A stretch of DNA of 64,000 bases, from the NCBI GenBank assembly GCA_003669585.1, contig QWOQ01000011.1, positions 291,039-355,038 of the forward strand. Reading direction: 5' to 3'. The DNA is from Planctomycetota bacterium (GTDB taxonomy: Bacteria > Planctomycetota > Planctomycetia > Pirellulales > UBA1268). Below are positions 1 through 8,691 of this stretch, in pieces (within the stretch, counting starts at the first letter, position 1; the number at the start of each line of letters is the position of its first letter). The translations under genes and the position numbers were made by a program. Under the pieces are notes generated by a model. That model saw only the letters and a program-made list of their open reading frames with translations, made no database searches and had not been told where the DNA came from.

Positions 1-464
1 ACTGTAAAAAAGACGCTCGTCAATAAAAATGGGAATCGCAAGATTTAATCAATTGTTGACAAAACGCATGTCTGTTGTGTGAGCCGATTTGCCTGTTTTA
101 AATTCCTGCAGTTCGACTGGCCTCATGTCTCCGAAGATTTAAACCGTGCTTCTTCTACGAAACCAACTACGCTGCGGGTCGCTCAAAAAAAGCAAAAAAA
201 GACAGAAACTCAAGCCAACAATCTCTTACTTCGGTTTTCGGAGGGCACTTTATTCGTTCCGGAGCTCTCCAGTGAAGCCCCAAATCTAAGGGCAAAACAA
301 CAAAAATAAATTTTTTCTACGAAAAATGGCCTGCCAGCACACTCTTTCTGTATGGAAAGAGGGATTCAATGGAAGGGTTTTCTTCGAAAGTGGAACTTTG
401 GAGCAATCCACAGAAATGCCTCTCGCCTCAACCACTGGGACACCTGTTCTAAAAGGATCACACC
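1..464. other. Left-edge stretch without a supported gene
   Basis: I see no convincing gene here. Short open frames exist on both strands but none has a recognisable product or a good ribosome binding site. The last 15 bases belong to the leader of the next gene, with a purine-rich AAAAGGA at 451-457 placed 7 bases before its ATG. Confidence 0.5.
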
Positions 465-3083
465 ATGCGACTGACGCTACGAACACTTCTGGCCTGGCGA
501 GATCGAGTACTTCCTGAAGTCGAACAAGATGAGTTGAACCTCAAAATAGAATCAAGCGCCATCGCCCGTCAGCTTGCCGATCGAATGAGTCTGGTTGTGG
601 GTCGAAAACGATTGGCTGCGCCTCGAGTGATTGGCAAAGGGCTCGGAGGCGACGCAAATTCAGTTGCGGAGTATCTCGACAATACGCTCGATCCGACAAA
701 GCTCGAACCCCTTGAGCGAATTCTTCTTGAGTCTGATATTCAGCTTGCCGAGGTGACAGCGACTCACGAATTGTTAGCAGCAATAGTTTCCGACGATGAG
801 GCCTGCAAGCCTCTCGATGCTACAGGAAGATCGCGACTGCTCGCAGCATTGATACCGTGGATGACTTCTTCGCCCGAATCTCCTTTCAATGAAAAGACGT
901 CTCTTCATGAGGCAAAAAGCGATCACAATAATCGCTACGGCATTTCTGAAGTTGATGAGGTGGAGGAGTATGACGAAAACGGAATGCCAATTGTTGACAC
1001 TGTAAAAATTCGCCGCAGCAATGCCGAAGAGAGAAAAAATCGGGCAGATCGGCTTGAAGAGCGGGCCGCAATGCTTTCAGTGGTCGCCGAAGAGTCGGCG
1101 ATCGAGGCAATCGAATTAGAAAGCGTCTCACGTGCTCGTTCACGACGCTCTTCCACTCGCACGGCGTGGATCTCGGCTGGTGTGGCGATTGCGATCCTTG
1201 TCGTGCTGGTCATTGTTCTTGCGCAATCGGTCATGAAAATGAAAAATGGTAACCAGAAAGTGGCACGAGATGCCAACAACAAGCCCGTTGCAAACAATGC
1301 ACAAGCAGCCGCTCGCCCTGCATTCGTTCCTGCAGCGGGACTCGTTCCTGCAGTGGGAGTAGGAGAAATCAACAGAGAAGATCGAGAAACACAAGGCGAG
1401 ATTGATCCAAGAGACTCAGAAATCGTTCCATCGCATGAAACAGATTCCAGTGACGAAGGCAGTTCACCCAATTCAGATGTTGCAGAATCAGGTGTTGCAG
1501 AAAATGCCGCAGACGTTCCGCCACCAGACCAGAGCCCCGAACCACCGACTTCTGACGAGGAGTCGATGACACATGAAGAGAACAGTTTGAATGCGAGCAG
1601 CGATGAATCGCAGGCCGAACCGGTTGACGAAAGTCCGTTCCCAGAGGAAAGCCCCTTCGCGATTCCAAAGCCGCTCGTTGCCCCGAAGCCGCAGCCGAAA
1701 GATCCGGGAGTTTCGCCATCGATCGCCCCGGATGACGCGGTGGCCATTGTTTCGCCTCGCACTCCCTCGGGCCTAAAACGACCACCCCTTCCTGATGCCG
1801 AGATGACACAAAACGAGAACAACGAGCCTGATCCTGCGACTCCTTCCCAGCAGATTTTTGGAACGATTGGTGCAACTCCGTTGGTGCTTCAAAAAGTTGA
1901 AGCATTGGGTGTAAACGCATGGAAAATTGCAAAAAAAGGTTCGCCGATTTCATCCCATGAAGAATTTCTTGTGCCAGCGGCAATCGCATTGCGACCGGAA
2001 ATCCTGGTACGAGGCGTGACCATTCGACTCGAGGCTGTAACTCTGGCAATCGTGGAAGTGGGGGAAGACAATATTCCATCGATTGAAGTTCTCTTTGGCA
2101 GGGCAATGATGCAAAGCAACGACCCCAACGCAACGATTCGAGTGCGTGCGGGAGGACTGAGTGGCACGATTGAATCAGGTCTCTCGCAGCCGTTTGGGAT
2201 TGAAGTACAGCTTCACCAACCCAACGGAGCCAATCCCGAAGTGAATGAGGCAGTTGTCAAAGCTCTGTTTGCAACGACAGGGCGATCTCAGCCGCTGTGC
2301 ATACGTTGGTCCAAGGAATCATCGGGGGCAGATGGCCAATCGTCCGATAAATTCGAACTCAGTTCCACGGAAAGTATTCAATGGGATAGTCGTCAACCAG
2401 GATCGTGGAAAAAATTATCAGGACCTCGGAACTCAGCATCACTCGATTGGCTTGTGTCCCCTGCAACAAAAATCGAAAAATATCAACAATCAGTCGGTGA
2501 ATCGCTCGCAAAGGGAATCGAATCGAAGGAGTCGTTGGTTTCAGCACTGCTGGAGCTAGCAGGAGACAAGCGTTCAGAAAATCGTATTGCGGCCGTATCA
2601 ACACTCGCGTTGCTCGGACAGTATGACGAACTCATCGAGTTACTCTCAAAAGAGAAACAAGACAACGGCCTAAAGGATGGAGAGTGGACGCAGATGGCCT
2701 CTTCGATTGTTCCGCTGGCGCTATCACGGGGAATCAAGTCGGCAACTCGGTTTCGTGAATCACTCGAAAAAAAATCACCCGTCGGCACAGCAGAACTCCT
2801 CTACAAATTAATCAACGGATATTCCAACGATGAACTCGAGGCTGGAGAGGATCAGGTGCTCATCGATGCCCTTGATAATGAACACATGGTCGTGCGACGC
2901 TATGCCAACTTGAAGTTGCTCGACATTGTTGAGGGGGCAGAGTGGTTCAAAGAGGCCGACCGTCAAAAATATAAAGTCGATCGTTCTGAGGCGTCTCGAA
3001 AGGAGAGCCTCAAGTGGTGGCGACAGCAACTCGACCAAAAACGCATCCGTCGAGTTTCAAAGGATTCCAAATCTGATGTTTGA
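465..3083 (+). CDS. Large single-pass membrane protein, planctomycete-type N-terminus, function unknown
   Basis: 872 residues. I do not recognise a characterised family. The N-terminus begins MRLTLRTLLAW, a start I associate from memory with many Pirellulales proteins. Residues 1-230 are soluble and acidic-helical, and one strong transmembrane helix spans about 233-256. A long Pro/Glu/Ser/Asp-rich linker of low complexity follows (about 265-450), then a globular C-terminal region of about 400 residues whose last part is helical and could be repeat-like. The layout suggests a cytoplasmic N-domain and an exported C-domain on a flexible stalk. The ATG at 465 has AAAAGGA just upstream. The gene stands alone, 210 bases before the hibernation-factor gene. 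The coding call is firm; the role is unknown. Confidence 0.85.
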   Translation: MRLTLRTLLAWRDRVLPEVEQDELNLKIESSAIARQLADRMSLVVGRKRLAAPRVIGKGLGGDANSVAEYLDNTLDPTKLEPLERILLESDIQLAEVTATHELLAAIVSDDEACKPLDATGRSRLLAALIPWMTSSPESPFNEKTSLHEAKSDHNNRYGISEVDEVEEYDENGMPIVDTVKIRRSNAEERKNRADRLEERAAMLSVVAEESAIEAIELESVSRARSRRSSTRTAWISAGVAIAILVVLVIVLAQSVMKMKNGNQKVARDANNKPVANNAQAAARPAFVPAAGLVPAVGVGEINREDRETQGEIDPRDSEIVPSHETDSSDEGSSPNSDVAESGVAENAADVPPPDQSPEPPTSDEESMTHEENSLNASSDESQAEPVDESPFPEESPFAIPKPLVAPKPQPKDPGVSPSIAPDDAVAIVSPRTPSGLKRPPLPDAEMTQNENNEPDPATPSQQIFGTIGATPLVLQKVEALGVNAWKIAKKGSPISSHEEFLVPAAIALRPEILVRGVTIRLEAVTLAIVEVGEDNIPSIEVLFGRAMMQSNDPNATIRVRAGGLSGTIESGLSQPFGIEVQLHQPNGANPEVNEAVVKALFATTGRSQPLCIRWSKESSGADGQSSDKFELSSTESIQWDSRQPGSWKKLSGPRNSASLDWLVSPATKIEKYQQSVGESLAKGIESKESLVSALLELAGDKRSENRIAAVSTLALLGQYDELIELLSKEKQDNGLKDGEWTQMASSIVPLALSRGIKSATRFRESLEKKSPVGTAELLYKLINGYSNDELEAGEDQVLIDALDNEHMVVRRYANLKLLDIVEGAEWFKEADRQKYKVDRSEASRKESLKWWRQQLDQKRIRRVSKDSKSDV

Positions 3084-3293
3084 GCGTGACGAGCATTTCC
3101 CCGTTGCCCAAAGATCTCCAATGTGAGCCAGAGCGACTGTTTTTAAGGCAAGGCGGAACGATCGTTTGTCGCACTATCGGAGTGTTGTTAGACTCGGCGC
3201 GAACTTGGACAGATTTTCCAACTCATTACGTGTCAAGAAAAAAAGCAGTTTTACCTCGCAGGCCGAAGAGAGGCCACTAAGGAGTCCGATCGG

Positions 3294-3620
3294 GTGCAGG
3301 TCAATATCTCAGCCCGGCACGGTCATTTGAGCCCGGCTTCACAGTCAAAAATTTCTACCAAGGTTGCCCGCTTAAAACGGTTCTTTAGCCGTATCTCAGC
3401 GCTTCACGTGACCGTCGACCTCGAGAACGCTGCGTTGCCAGCAGTTGAGATCATTGCCTCAGGCGAGCACATGCACGAGATGGTCAGCCATGAGACGTCC
3501 AAACAATTGTGGCGGAGTGTGGATGGAGCTGTACAAAAACTTGAACAACAACTCAGAAGACACAAGGAGAAGATCCAGGATCATAAGCACGTGCAGAGCG
3601 ATCGTCATGCTGAAAAGTAA
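3294..3620 (+). CDS. hpf: Ribosome hibernation promoting factor, short HPF/RaiA family
   Basis: 108 residues, the size of short HPF. The pattern is that of the S30AE fold: an N-terminal strand MQVNISARHGHLSP, a basic helix carrying KVARLKRFF, strands HVTVDLEN and VEIIASGEHMHEMV, and a final helix (LWRSVDGAVQKLEQQLRRHKE). Family members bind the 30S decoding region and dimerise ribosomes into inactive 100S particles in stationary phase. The start is a GTG at 3294, chosen because TAAGGAG at 3278-3284 lies 9 bases upstream; no ATG fits. It precedes the EIIA gene by 92 bases, the same hpf-ptsN adjacency known from proteobacteria, which supports both calls. Confidence 0.85.
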   Translation: MQVNISARHGHLSPASQSKISTKVARLKRFFSRISALHVTVDLENAALPAVEIIASGEHMHEMVSHETSKQLWRSVDGAVQKLEQQLRRHKEKIQDHKHVQSDRHAEK

Positions 3621-3712
3621 TACGAAGTCATTCATCGAAAGATAGTGATTGCGTTCAAAAAAGACTTGTGTGATGCGTTTCTGTGCTTGATTAAAAGATC
3701 TGGAAAGAAAAC

Positions 3713-4189
3713 ATGAAGTTTTCAGATTTCGTTTCTGTCGAATCAATTCGCTCAAGTGTTCACGCTACGACCAAAGAAGGCGTGATCCGCGAAATGACTC
3801 AGTCGCTTGTCGATTCCGGGAAAATTATTTCCGGTGAGCTTGATGGCATCGTCAAGGCAATTATGAAGCGAGAGGATCTTGGGAGTACCGGAATAGGTCG
3901 TGGAGTCGCAGTTCCGCACACCAAGCATCCAAGCGTCGATCGATTGGTTGGTACTGTGGCGATCAGCCACGACGGTGTTGATTTTGAAAGTCTCGACGGG
4001 GAACCCGTGCATTTGTTTTTTCTTCTTGTCTCGCCTCCAGATCGTCCGGGAGATCATTTGCGGGCGCTTGAGAATATTTCAAGACAACTGCGGGACGATG
4101 GTTTTTGCAAGCGACTCAAGGCAGCAAAAGTTCCGGCTGATATTCAGGATTTGCTCGAGGAGGCGGACAAAAACGGGTTCGTTTCGTGA
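3713..4189 (+). CDS. ptsN: PTS EIIA domain protein, PtsN/fructose-type
   Basis: 158 residues, a single EIIA (PTS_EIIA type 2) domain. The phosphorylated histidine should be His69 in GVAVPHTKHP, after the family signature REDLGSTGIGRG. Known EIIA-Ntr proteins receive phosphate from HPr/NPr and act by binding targets such as K+ transport or sensor proteins. No EIIB or EIIC is present, so a regulatory role is more likely than sugar import. It sits between hpf and the HPr gene, with only four bases before the latter, so it is surely co-transcribed with it. The gene symbol reflects family and context and does not imply proven orthology. Confidence 0.87.
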   Translation: MKFSDFVSVESIRSSVHATTKEGVIREMTQSLVDSGKIISGELDGIVKAIMKREDLGSTGIGRGVAVPHTKHPSVDRLVGTVAISHDGVDFESLDGEPVHLFFLLVSPPDRPGDHLRALENISRQLRDDGFCKRLKAAKVPADIQDLLEEADKNGFVS

Positions 4190-4193
4190 TACG

Positions 4194-4499
4194 GTGACGC
4201 ATCGAACATTGTCCAGAAAGGTCGTAGTGGGATCGTCAAACGGGCTCCACGCCCGTCCGGCGGATTTAATAACGCGGGAAGCGCGGCGTTGGGAGTCGCG
4301 CATTGAATTCATTGGTGAATCACGGCGGGTTGACGGCAAGAGCATTTTGGATGTGCTCACGCTTGCAGCAGAACAAGGAACGAGATTGGTGATTGAGGCC
4401 ACTGGGCCAGATGCCGACAAGGCTCTTGAGGCGATTGGACGCTTGTTCGATTGCAATTTTAACGAATTAGGAGAAGACAACCTGAATCCGATTGGTTGA
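4194..4499 (+). CDS. ptsH: HPr-family phosphocarrier protein
   Basis: 101 residues if the GTG at 4194 is used. The HPr signature is clear: His19 in GLHARPA is the phosphorylated residue, and Ser50 in GKSILDVL aligns with the regulatory serine (Ser46) of Gram-positive HPr. The rest follows the family, including LVIEATGPDADKALEAI. HPr accepts phosphate from EI and passes it to EIIA, here the product of the gene four bases upstream. No ATG is in frame near the domain start, hence the GTG choice; a TTG slightly downstream is possible. The last residues (about 86-101) are a short acidic tail beyond the usual end. Confidence 0.87.
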   Translation: MTHRTLSRKVVVGSSNGLHARPADLITREARRWESRIEFIGESRRVDGKSILDVLTLAAEQGTRLVIEATGPDADKALEAIGRLFDCNFNELGEDNLNPIG

Positions 4500-4727
4500 A
4501 TCGCCCGACGATGTTGATCGCAGCAGAGTGCTACGCGATCTCGCGGTGCACGCTTCCAATTCGAATTCCCAGCCGTCGGTTCCTCGGGACCGACTCCGCG
4601 CCGGTTGGCGCCGGAGAGATCGAACACATGCTCTGAACGTTTGAGTGGTTCCGCAGGGAGCCTCGCTGAGCGTTGAGGGAACGGGGGGGATCTCAAGGGC
4701 CCGATGCCGGCGCGTTATGGACGCGTC

Positions 4728-6464
4728 ATGCTCAAACTTCAGGGGATCGCCGTTTCGCCAGGTGTAACCATCGGCGAAGCACTTGTGCTCGATAGTGAGG
4801 GATTTCGAATCCCCCGGCGTTTCGTTGCGCGAAGTGCTGTAGATTCCGAACTTGAGCGTCTGGCGCGTGCAGTCGCAGACACGGCCAAGGAAATCGAGCG
4901 GAATCGAGACGCAATCAAATTGGAACTTGGCGGCCAGTATGCCGCTATTTTCGAAGCCCATCTGGCGATGCTCCATGACACGCGTCTGCAAGAGGAACTT
5001 CAGTCGGCGGTGCGCGACCGAAATTGGTGGCCAGAATATGCCGTGAGTAGAACGTTACGGCGGTATGCAAAAGTCTTTCAAAATCTCGACAACCACATTG
5101 CGCAGCGCGCCCACGATATTTATGATATTGAAAAAAGCCTATTGCGAAATCTTCTCGGTGAGCGTCGTGAAACGCTCGCCGATATTTCCCAGCCCGTGAT
5201 TGTGCTGGCGCACAATCTCACGCCGAGCGAGACCGCCAACCTCGATCGCCGATTTGTGCAAGGATTTGCCACCGAACTTGGCGGCCCGGGAAGTCACACG
5301 GCAATCGTTGCCGAAGGCCTCGAAATCCCGGCAGTAGTGGGACTTGGTCCATTTCTGGCGGATGTTTCGGGCGGCGAACCGGTGATTCTTGACGGCAATC
5401 AGGGCGTTGTGATTCTGCAGCCCGACGAAGAAACGATCGCACGGTATAGGCTCGAAGCGGAGATCGCTCGATCGGTTGCAGCGCAGCTTGACACGCTTCG
5501 TGATCTGCCAGCAGAGACCATTGACGGCGTGCGCATTGGCATTCATGGAAATATTGAGTTTCCAAATGAAGCAGAGCACTGCATTGCTCGTGGATGTGAC
5601 GGCATTGGACTGTATCGAACCGAATTTCTTTATCTTACAAGTCCGCGCGAGCCAACAGAAGAGGATCACTTCGCTGCTTACAGCGAAGTGGTGCGAGCGA
5701 TGCCAAATCTCCCGGTGGTGATTCGCACGCTCGACTTGGGCGCTGATAAGTTGCGCACCGAGACGACTTCTGAAGAGCGCAACCCATGTCTTGGATTGCG
5801 AAGCATTCGATTGTCGTTACGCCATATCCCTTCATTTCGAACGCAGCTTCGTGCAATCTTGCGCGTCAGCGCGATGGGAGATGTGCGAGTGCTTTTTCCG
5901 CTGATCTCGACCATTCTTGAACTTCGGCAGGCCCGCATGGTTCTTGCCGATGTGATGGAAGACCTTGCTGAAAAACGAATCGATTTCAACCGGAACATGA
6001 AGGTTGGAATGATGGTTGAAACACCAGCGGCTGCAATGATGATCGATGTATTTGTCAAAGAGGTCGACTTCGTGTCGATTGGCACCAACGATCTGATTCA
6101 GTACACGCTGGCGGTCGATCGTGGAAACAAGGATGTGGCGGATTTGTACAACGCTTCAGATCCTTCGGTCTTAAGGCTCATTCGTCGGTCACTTGATGCG
6201 GCCGCTGCGGTCGGAGTGCCGGCCAATTTATGTGGTCAGATGAGCGGCAGCGTGTTGTACACGCAGCTTTTGCTCGGGCTTGGACTTCGGCAGCTCAGCG
6301 TGCCGCCGAGTTCTATACCCGAGGTGAAACAGGTCTGCCGAAGTGTTTCGGTTGCCGAATGTCGCTTGATTGCCGATCGCGCGCTCGAAATGGATAGCGC
6401 CCGTGAAGTAAAGAATTTTCTGCGCGACCAGTTGAGTCGCGTGCTGCCGGAAACAGCCGTATAA
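4728..6464 (+). CDS. ptsI: Phosphoenolpyruvate-protein phosphotransferase (enzyme I)
   Basis: 578 residues from the ATG at 4728. That start places the active-site histidine of GGPGSHTAIVA at position 190, matching His189 of the E. coli enzyme, and gives the usual opening LQGIAVSPG. An in-frame ATG at 4704, preceded by AAGGG, would add eight residues and cannot be excluded. The order is N-terminal HPr-binding helical domain, phosphohistidine domain, then the PEP-binding TIM barrel with RTEFLY, RTLDLGADK, VGMMVETPAA and FVSIGTNDLIQYT. It autophosphorylates from PEP and charges HPr. It ends the hpf-ptsN-ptsH-ptsI run; 204 bases separate it from the annotated stop of ptsH, more than between the other genes. 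Confidence 0.93.
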   Translation: MLKLQGIAVSPGVTIGEALVLDSEGFRIPRRFVARSAVDSELERLARAVADTAKEIERNRDAIKLELGGQYAAIFEAHLAMLHDTRLQEELQSAVRDRNWWPEYAVSRTLRRYAKVFQNLDNHIAQRAHDIYDIEKSLLRNLLGERRETLADISQPVIVLAHNLTPSETANLDRRFVQGFATELGGPGSHTAIVAEGLEIPAVVGLGPFLADVSGGEPVILDGNQGVVILQPDEETIARYRLEAEIARSVAAQLDTLRDLPAETIDGVRIGIHGNIEFPNEAEHCIARGCDGIGLYRTEFLYLTSPREPTEEDHFAAYSEVVRAMPNLPVVIRTLDLGADKLRTETTSEERNPCLGLRSIRLSLRHIPSFRTQLRAILRVSAMGDVRVLFPLISTILELRQARMVLADVMEDLAEKRIDFNRNMKVGMMVETPAAAMMIDVFVKEVDFVSIGTNDLIQYTLAVDRGNKDVADLYNASDPSVLRLIRRSLDAAAAVGVPANLCGQMSGSVLYTQLLLGLGLRQLSVPPSSIPEVKQVCRSVSVAECRLIADRALEMDSAREVKNFLRDQLSRVLPETAV

Positions 6465-6505
6465 ACGACGCCGCCTGAAAGCGGCAGAAAAGGAAAGAGA
6501 ACAAT

Positions 6506-8152
6506 ATGAAGCAGGAAATGCTTATTAATGTATCGCAGCCGGAAGAGTGCCGAATTGCGATTATGGAAAACGGTGTTCTGGAAGAGCTTTATGTGGAACG
6601 CACCAGTCAGGACAACTACGTCGGCAATATCTACAAGGGACGCATTGTCAATATTGAACCGAGTATTCAGGCAGCGTTCGTGGACTTCGGTGTCGGTCGC
6701 AATGGTTTTCTCCATATCAGTGACGTAGAGCCTCAGTATTATCGGCAAGGCGGCCTCGATCCAGACAAAGCTTTTGATGCGATGGATGCACGATCACGGT
6801 CCGACGATCATTCACACGATCGAATGGAAGAAGGGGACGAGCCGATCAGCGATGAAAGGGGCCGTCGTTCAACAAACTCTCGGCGTCCACAGCGGCTTGG
6901 TGATCGTCCCCGAGTCAAGCCTCCAATCCAAGACGTTTTGCGACGTGGAGATGAAGTGCTTGTGCAGGTGATTAAGGAGGGATTTGGCACAAAGGGACCG
7001 ACGCTCTCGACCTATATTTCGATTCCGGGTCGCTATCTGGTTCTGATGCCTCCACTGGGTCGCGTAGGTATATCCAAAAAAATTGATGATGAACGTGATC
7101 GGCGAATGCTGCGAGACATCATGCTCGACCTGAATCCTCCGAAGGGGGTTGGGTTTGTGGTGCGCACTGCCGGCATCGAGCGGACGAAGCACGAGATGGC
7201 CCGAGATATGGCTTATCTACTCCGACTTTGGAAATCAATTGTGCGTCGCATGCGTAAGTTTTCTGCGCCAATCGATATCTATCAGGAAAGCGACATGATC
7301 ATCCGGACGATCCGGGACATGTTTACCGACGATGTCGGCACGATTCTCATTGATGATGTCGCGGCTTTTGAACGCGCCCGTGAGTTTCTTGAACTCGTCA
7401 TGCCAAAATACGTTGATCGACTTCAGTTGTACGACGAAAAGGAACCCCTCTTTCATCGCTATGGCCTCGAGGAAGAAATTGGAAGAATTCATCAGCGAAA
7501 AGTACCGCTCAAGGGAGGCGGTTCGATCGTCATTGATACAACCGAGGCGCTTGTGGCTATCGATGTGAATTCAGGAAGTTTTCGCACGGAGAAATCTGCT
7601 GAAGAGAATGCCTATCAGATGAACCTGATTGCGTCCCGAGAGATCGCCAGACAGTTACGACTGCGAGATCTCGGCGGTGTCATTGTCAATGATTTTATTG
7701 ACATGCGACGGGAAAAATATCGACGAGGCGTTGAGAAATCCTTGCACGACGCAATGAAACGCGATCGGGCTCGAACAAAGATATTGCGAACAAGTCCTTT
7801 TGGCCTGATTGAAATGACGCGGCAGAGAATTCGTCCATCGCTGCGAAAGAGTATTTTTCGCGATTGCCCAACGTGTGCGGGCACCGGTATGGTGAAAACT
7901 GCCGAAAGCATGTCGATCGAGGTGATGAGAATGCTTCAATTAACGAATGCTCGAGATGACATCGCTCGGCTCAATGTGACTGTGCACGACGAGGTTGCTA
8001 CCTGGATGAACAACCAAAAACGTCGCGAAATGGCGCAGCTTGAGGACACCCGTCACCTGCAATTGCACGTCAACGGAAAAGAGAGTGTGTCTCCCGAACA
8101 CCTCGTCTTCGAGGCATGGGATTCAAACGGCCGGCTCGTCCGCTTCCCCTAG
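6506..8152 (+). CDS. rng: Ribonuclease E/G
   Basis: 548 residues, close to the RNase G catalytic core in length. An S1 RNA-binding domain (about 38-165) carries the usual charged insertion rich in Arg/Asp/Ser. The catalytic magnesium-binding aspartates are Asp353 in AIDVNSGSF and Asp396 in VNDFIDM, and the zinc-link cysteines are in CPTC (454-457). The enzyme cuts single-stranded AU-rich RNA and processes 16S rRNA and mRNA. There is no long C-terminal scaffold as in E. coli RNase E. It lies 41 bases after ptsI and 141 bases before rplU; an RNase E/G gene next to L21 is a recurring bacterial arrangement. A small GC-rich inverted repeat lies in the ptsI-rng gap. Confidence 0.93.
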   Translation: MKQEMLINVSQPEECRIAIMENGVLEELYVERTSQDNYVGNIYKGRIVNIEPSIQAAFVDFGVGRNGFLHISDVEPQYYRQGGLDPDKAFDAMDARSRSDDHSHDRMEEGDEPISDERGRRSTNSRRPQRLGDRPRVKPPIQDVLRRGDEVLVQVIKEGFGTKGPTLSTYISIPGRYLVLMPPLGRVGISKKIDDERDRRMLRDIMLDLNPPKGVGFVVRTAGIERTKHEMARDMAYLLRLWKSIVRRMRKFSAPIDIYQESDMIIRTIRDMFTDDVGTILIDDVAAFERAREFLELVMPKYVDRLQLYDEKEPLFHRYGLEEEIGRIHQRKVPLKGGGSIVIDTTEALVAIDVNSGSFRTEKSAEENAYQMNLIASREIARQLRLRDLGGVIVNDFIDMRREKYRRGVEKSLHDAMKRDRARTKILRTSPFGLIEMTRQRIRPSLRKSIFRDCPTCAGTGMVKTAESMSIEVMRMLQLTNARDDIARLNVTVHDEVATWMNNQKRREMAQLEDTRHLQLHVNGKESVSPEHLVFEAWDSNGRLVRFP

Positions 8153-8293
8153 TTTTCTTGAGTCTCTTGCCGCAGGAGTTGTTCCCACTCGACCTGCACC
8201 GGTCTTTTGTTTACTCTTCTCGGACTTGGAGGATCAAGAAATTGTGCCTCCGGAACGTCTCATTTTTTTCACGTGATTTTTTGGAACACTGCC

Positions 8294-8686
8294 ATGGATA
8301 ATCCTGTCGCCCCCGTCAAAAAGAGTTCGTCCAAATCCGATGTTGCTCCGGTTGTGAAAGTAGAAAAATCGGGTCGCTACGCTGTTGTTGTGGACGGCGG
8401 CCGTCAGTACACGGTGCGAGAAGGAGATGAACTGGAAATAGATTTTCGTCACGTGACGGCTGGCAGTGAAGTTGTCTTCGAGACAGTCCTCGCGGTAAGA
8501 GACGCCGAAAAGCTCACGGTTGGCATGCCGATTGTAAAGGGTGCTACGGTCAAGGCGCTGGTGCTGGGATTAGTGCAGGGCGAGAAAATTTTTGTGCAAA
8601 AGTTCCGTCGTCGCAAAAACTATAGACGACGAACTGGGTATCGTGGGATTGCTACTCGAATTCGGATTGCATCGATTGCGGTCTGA
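8294..8686 (+). CDS. rplU: 50S ribosomal protein L21
   Basis: 130 residues from the ATG at 8294. L21 proper begins around residue 27 (GRYAVVVDGGRQYTVREGDEL) and ends with the basic FVQKFRRRKNYRRRTGYR typical of the family. The preceding 25 or so residues are a Lys/Ser/Ala/Val-rich extension not found in E. coli L21 (103 residues). The frame remains open upstream to 8207, but that part has no L21 similarity. The usual partner rpmA (L27) does not follow; instead the convergent ubiD gene ends five bases later. Confidence 0.92.
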   Translation: MDNPVAPVKKSSSKSDVAPVVKVEKSGRYAVVVDGGRQYTVREGDELEIDFRHVTAGSEVVFETVLAVRDAEKLTVGMPIVKGATVKALVLGLVQGEKIFVQKFRRRKNYRRRTGYRGIATRIRIASIAV

Positions 8687-8691
8687 TTTTT

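Noticed and set aside
935..1822. Long open frame opposite the first large gene (295 codons)
   Set aside because: Ser/Thr/Gly-rich antisense shadow of a low-complexity coding stretch; no start signal and no family likeness.
3080..3280. Open frame of 66 codons before hpf
   Set aside because: No ribosome binding site, no recognisable product, and overlaps the end of the previous gene.
4501..4703. Possible RNA element between ptsH and ptsI
   Set aside because: Contains only a weak imperfect hairpin (TCGGTT/GACCGA); no known riboswitch or small RNA signature.
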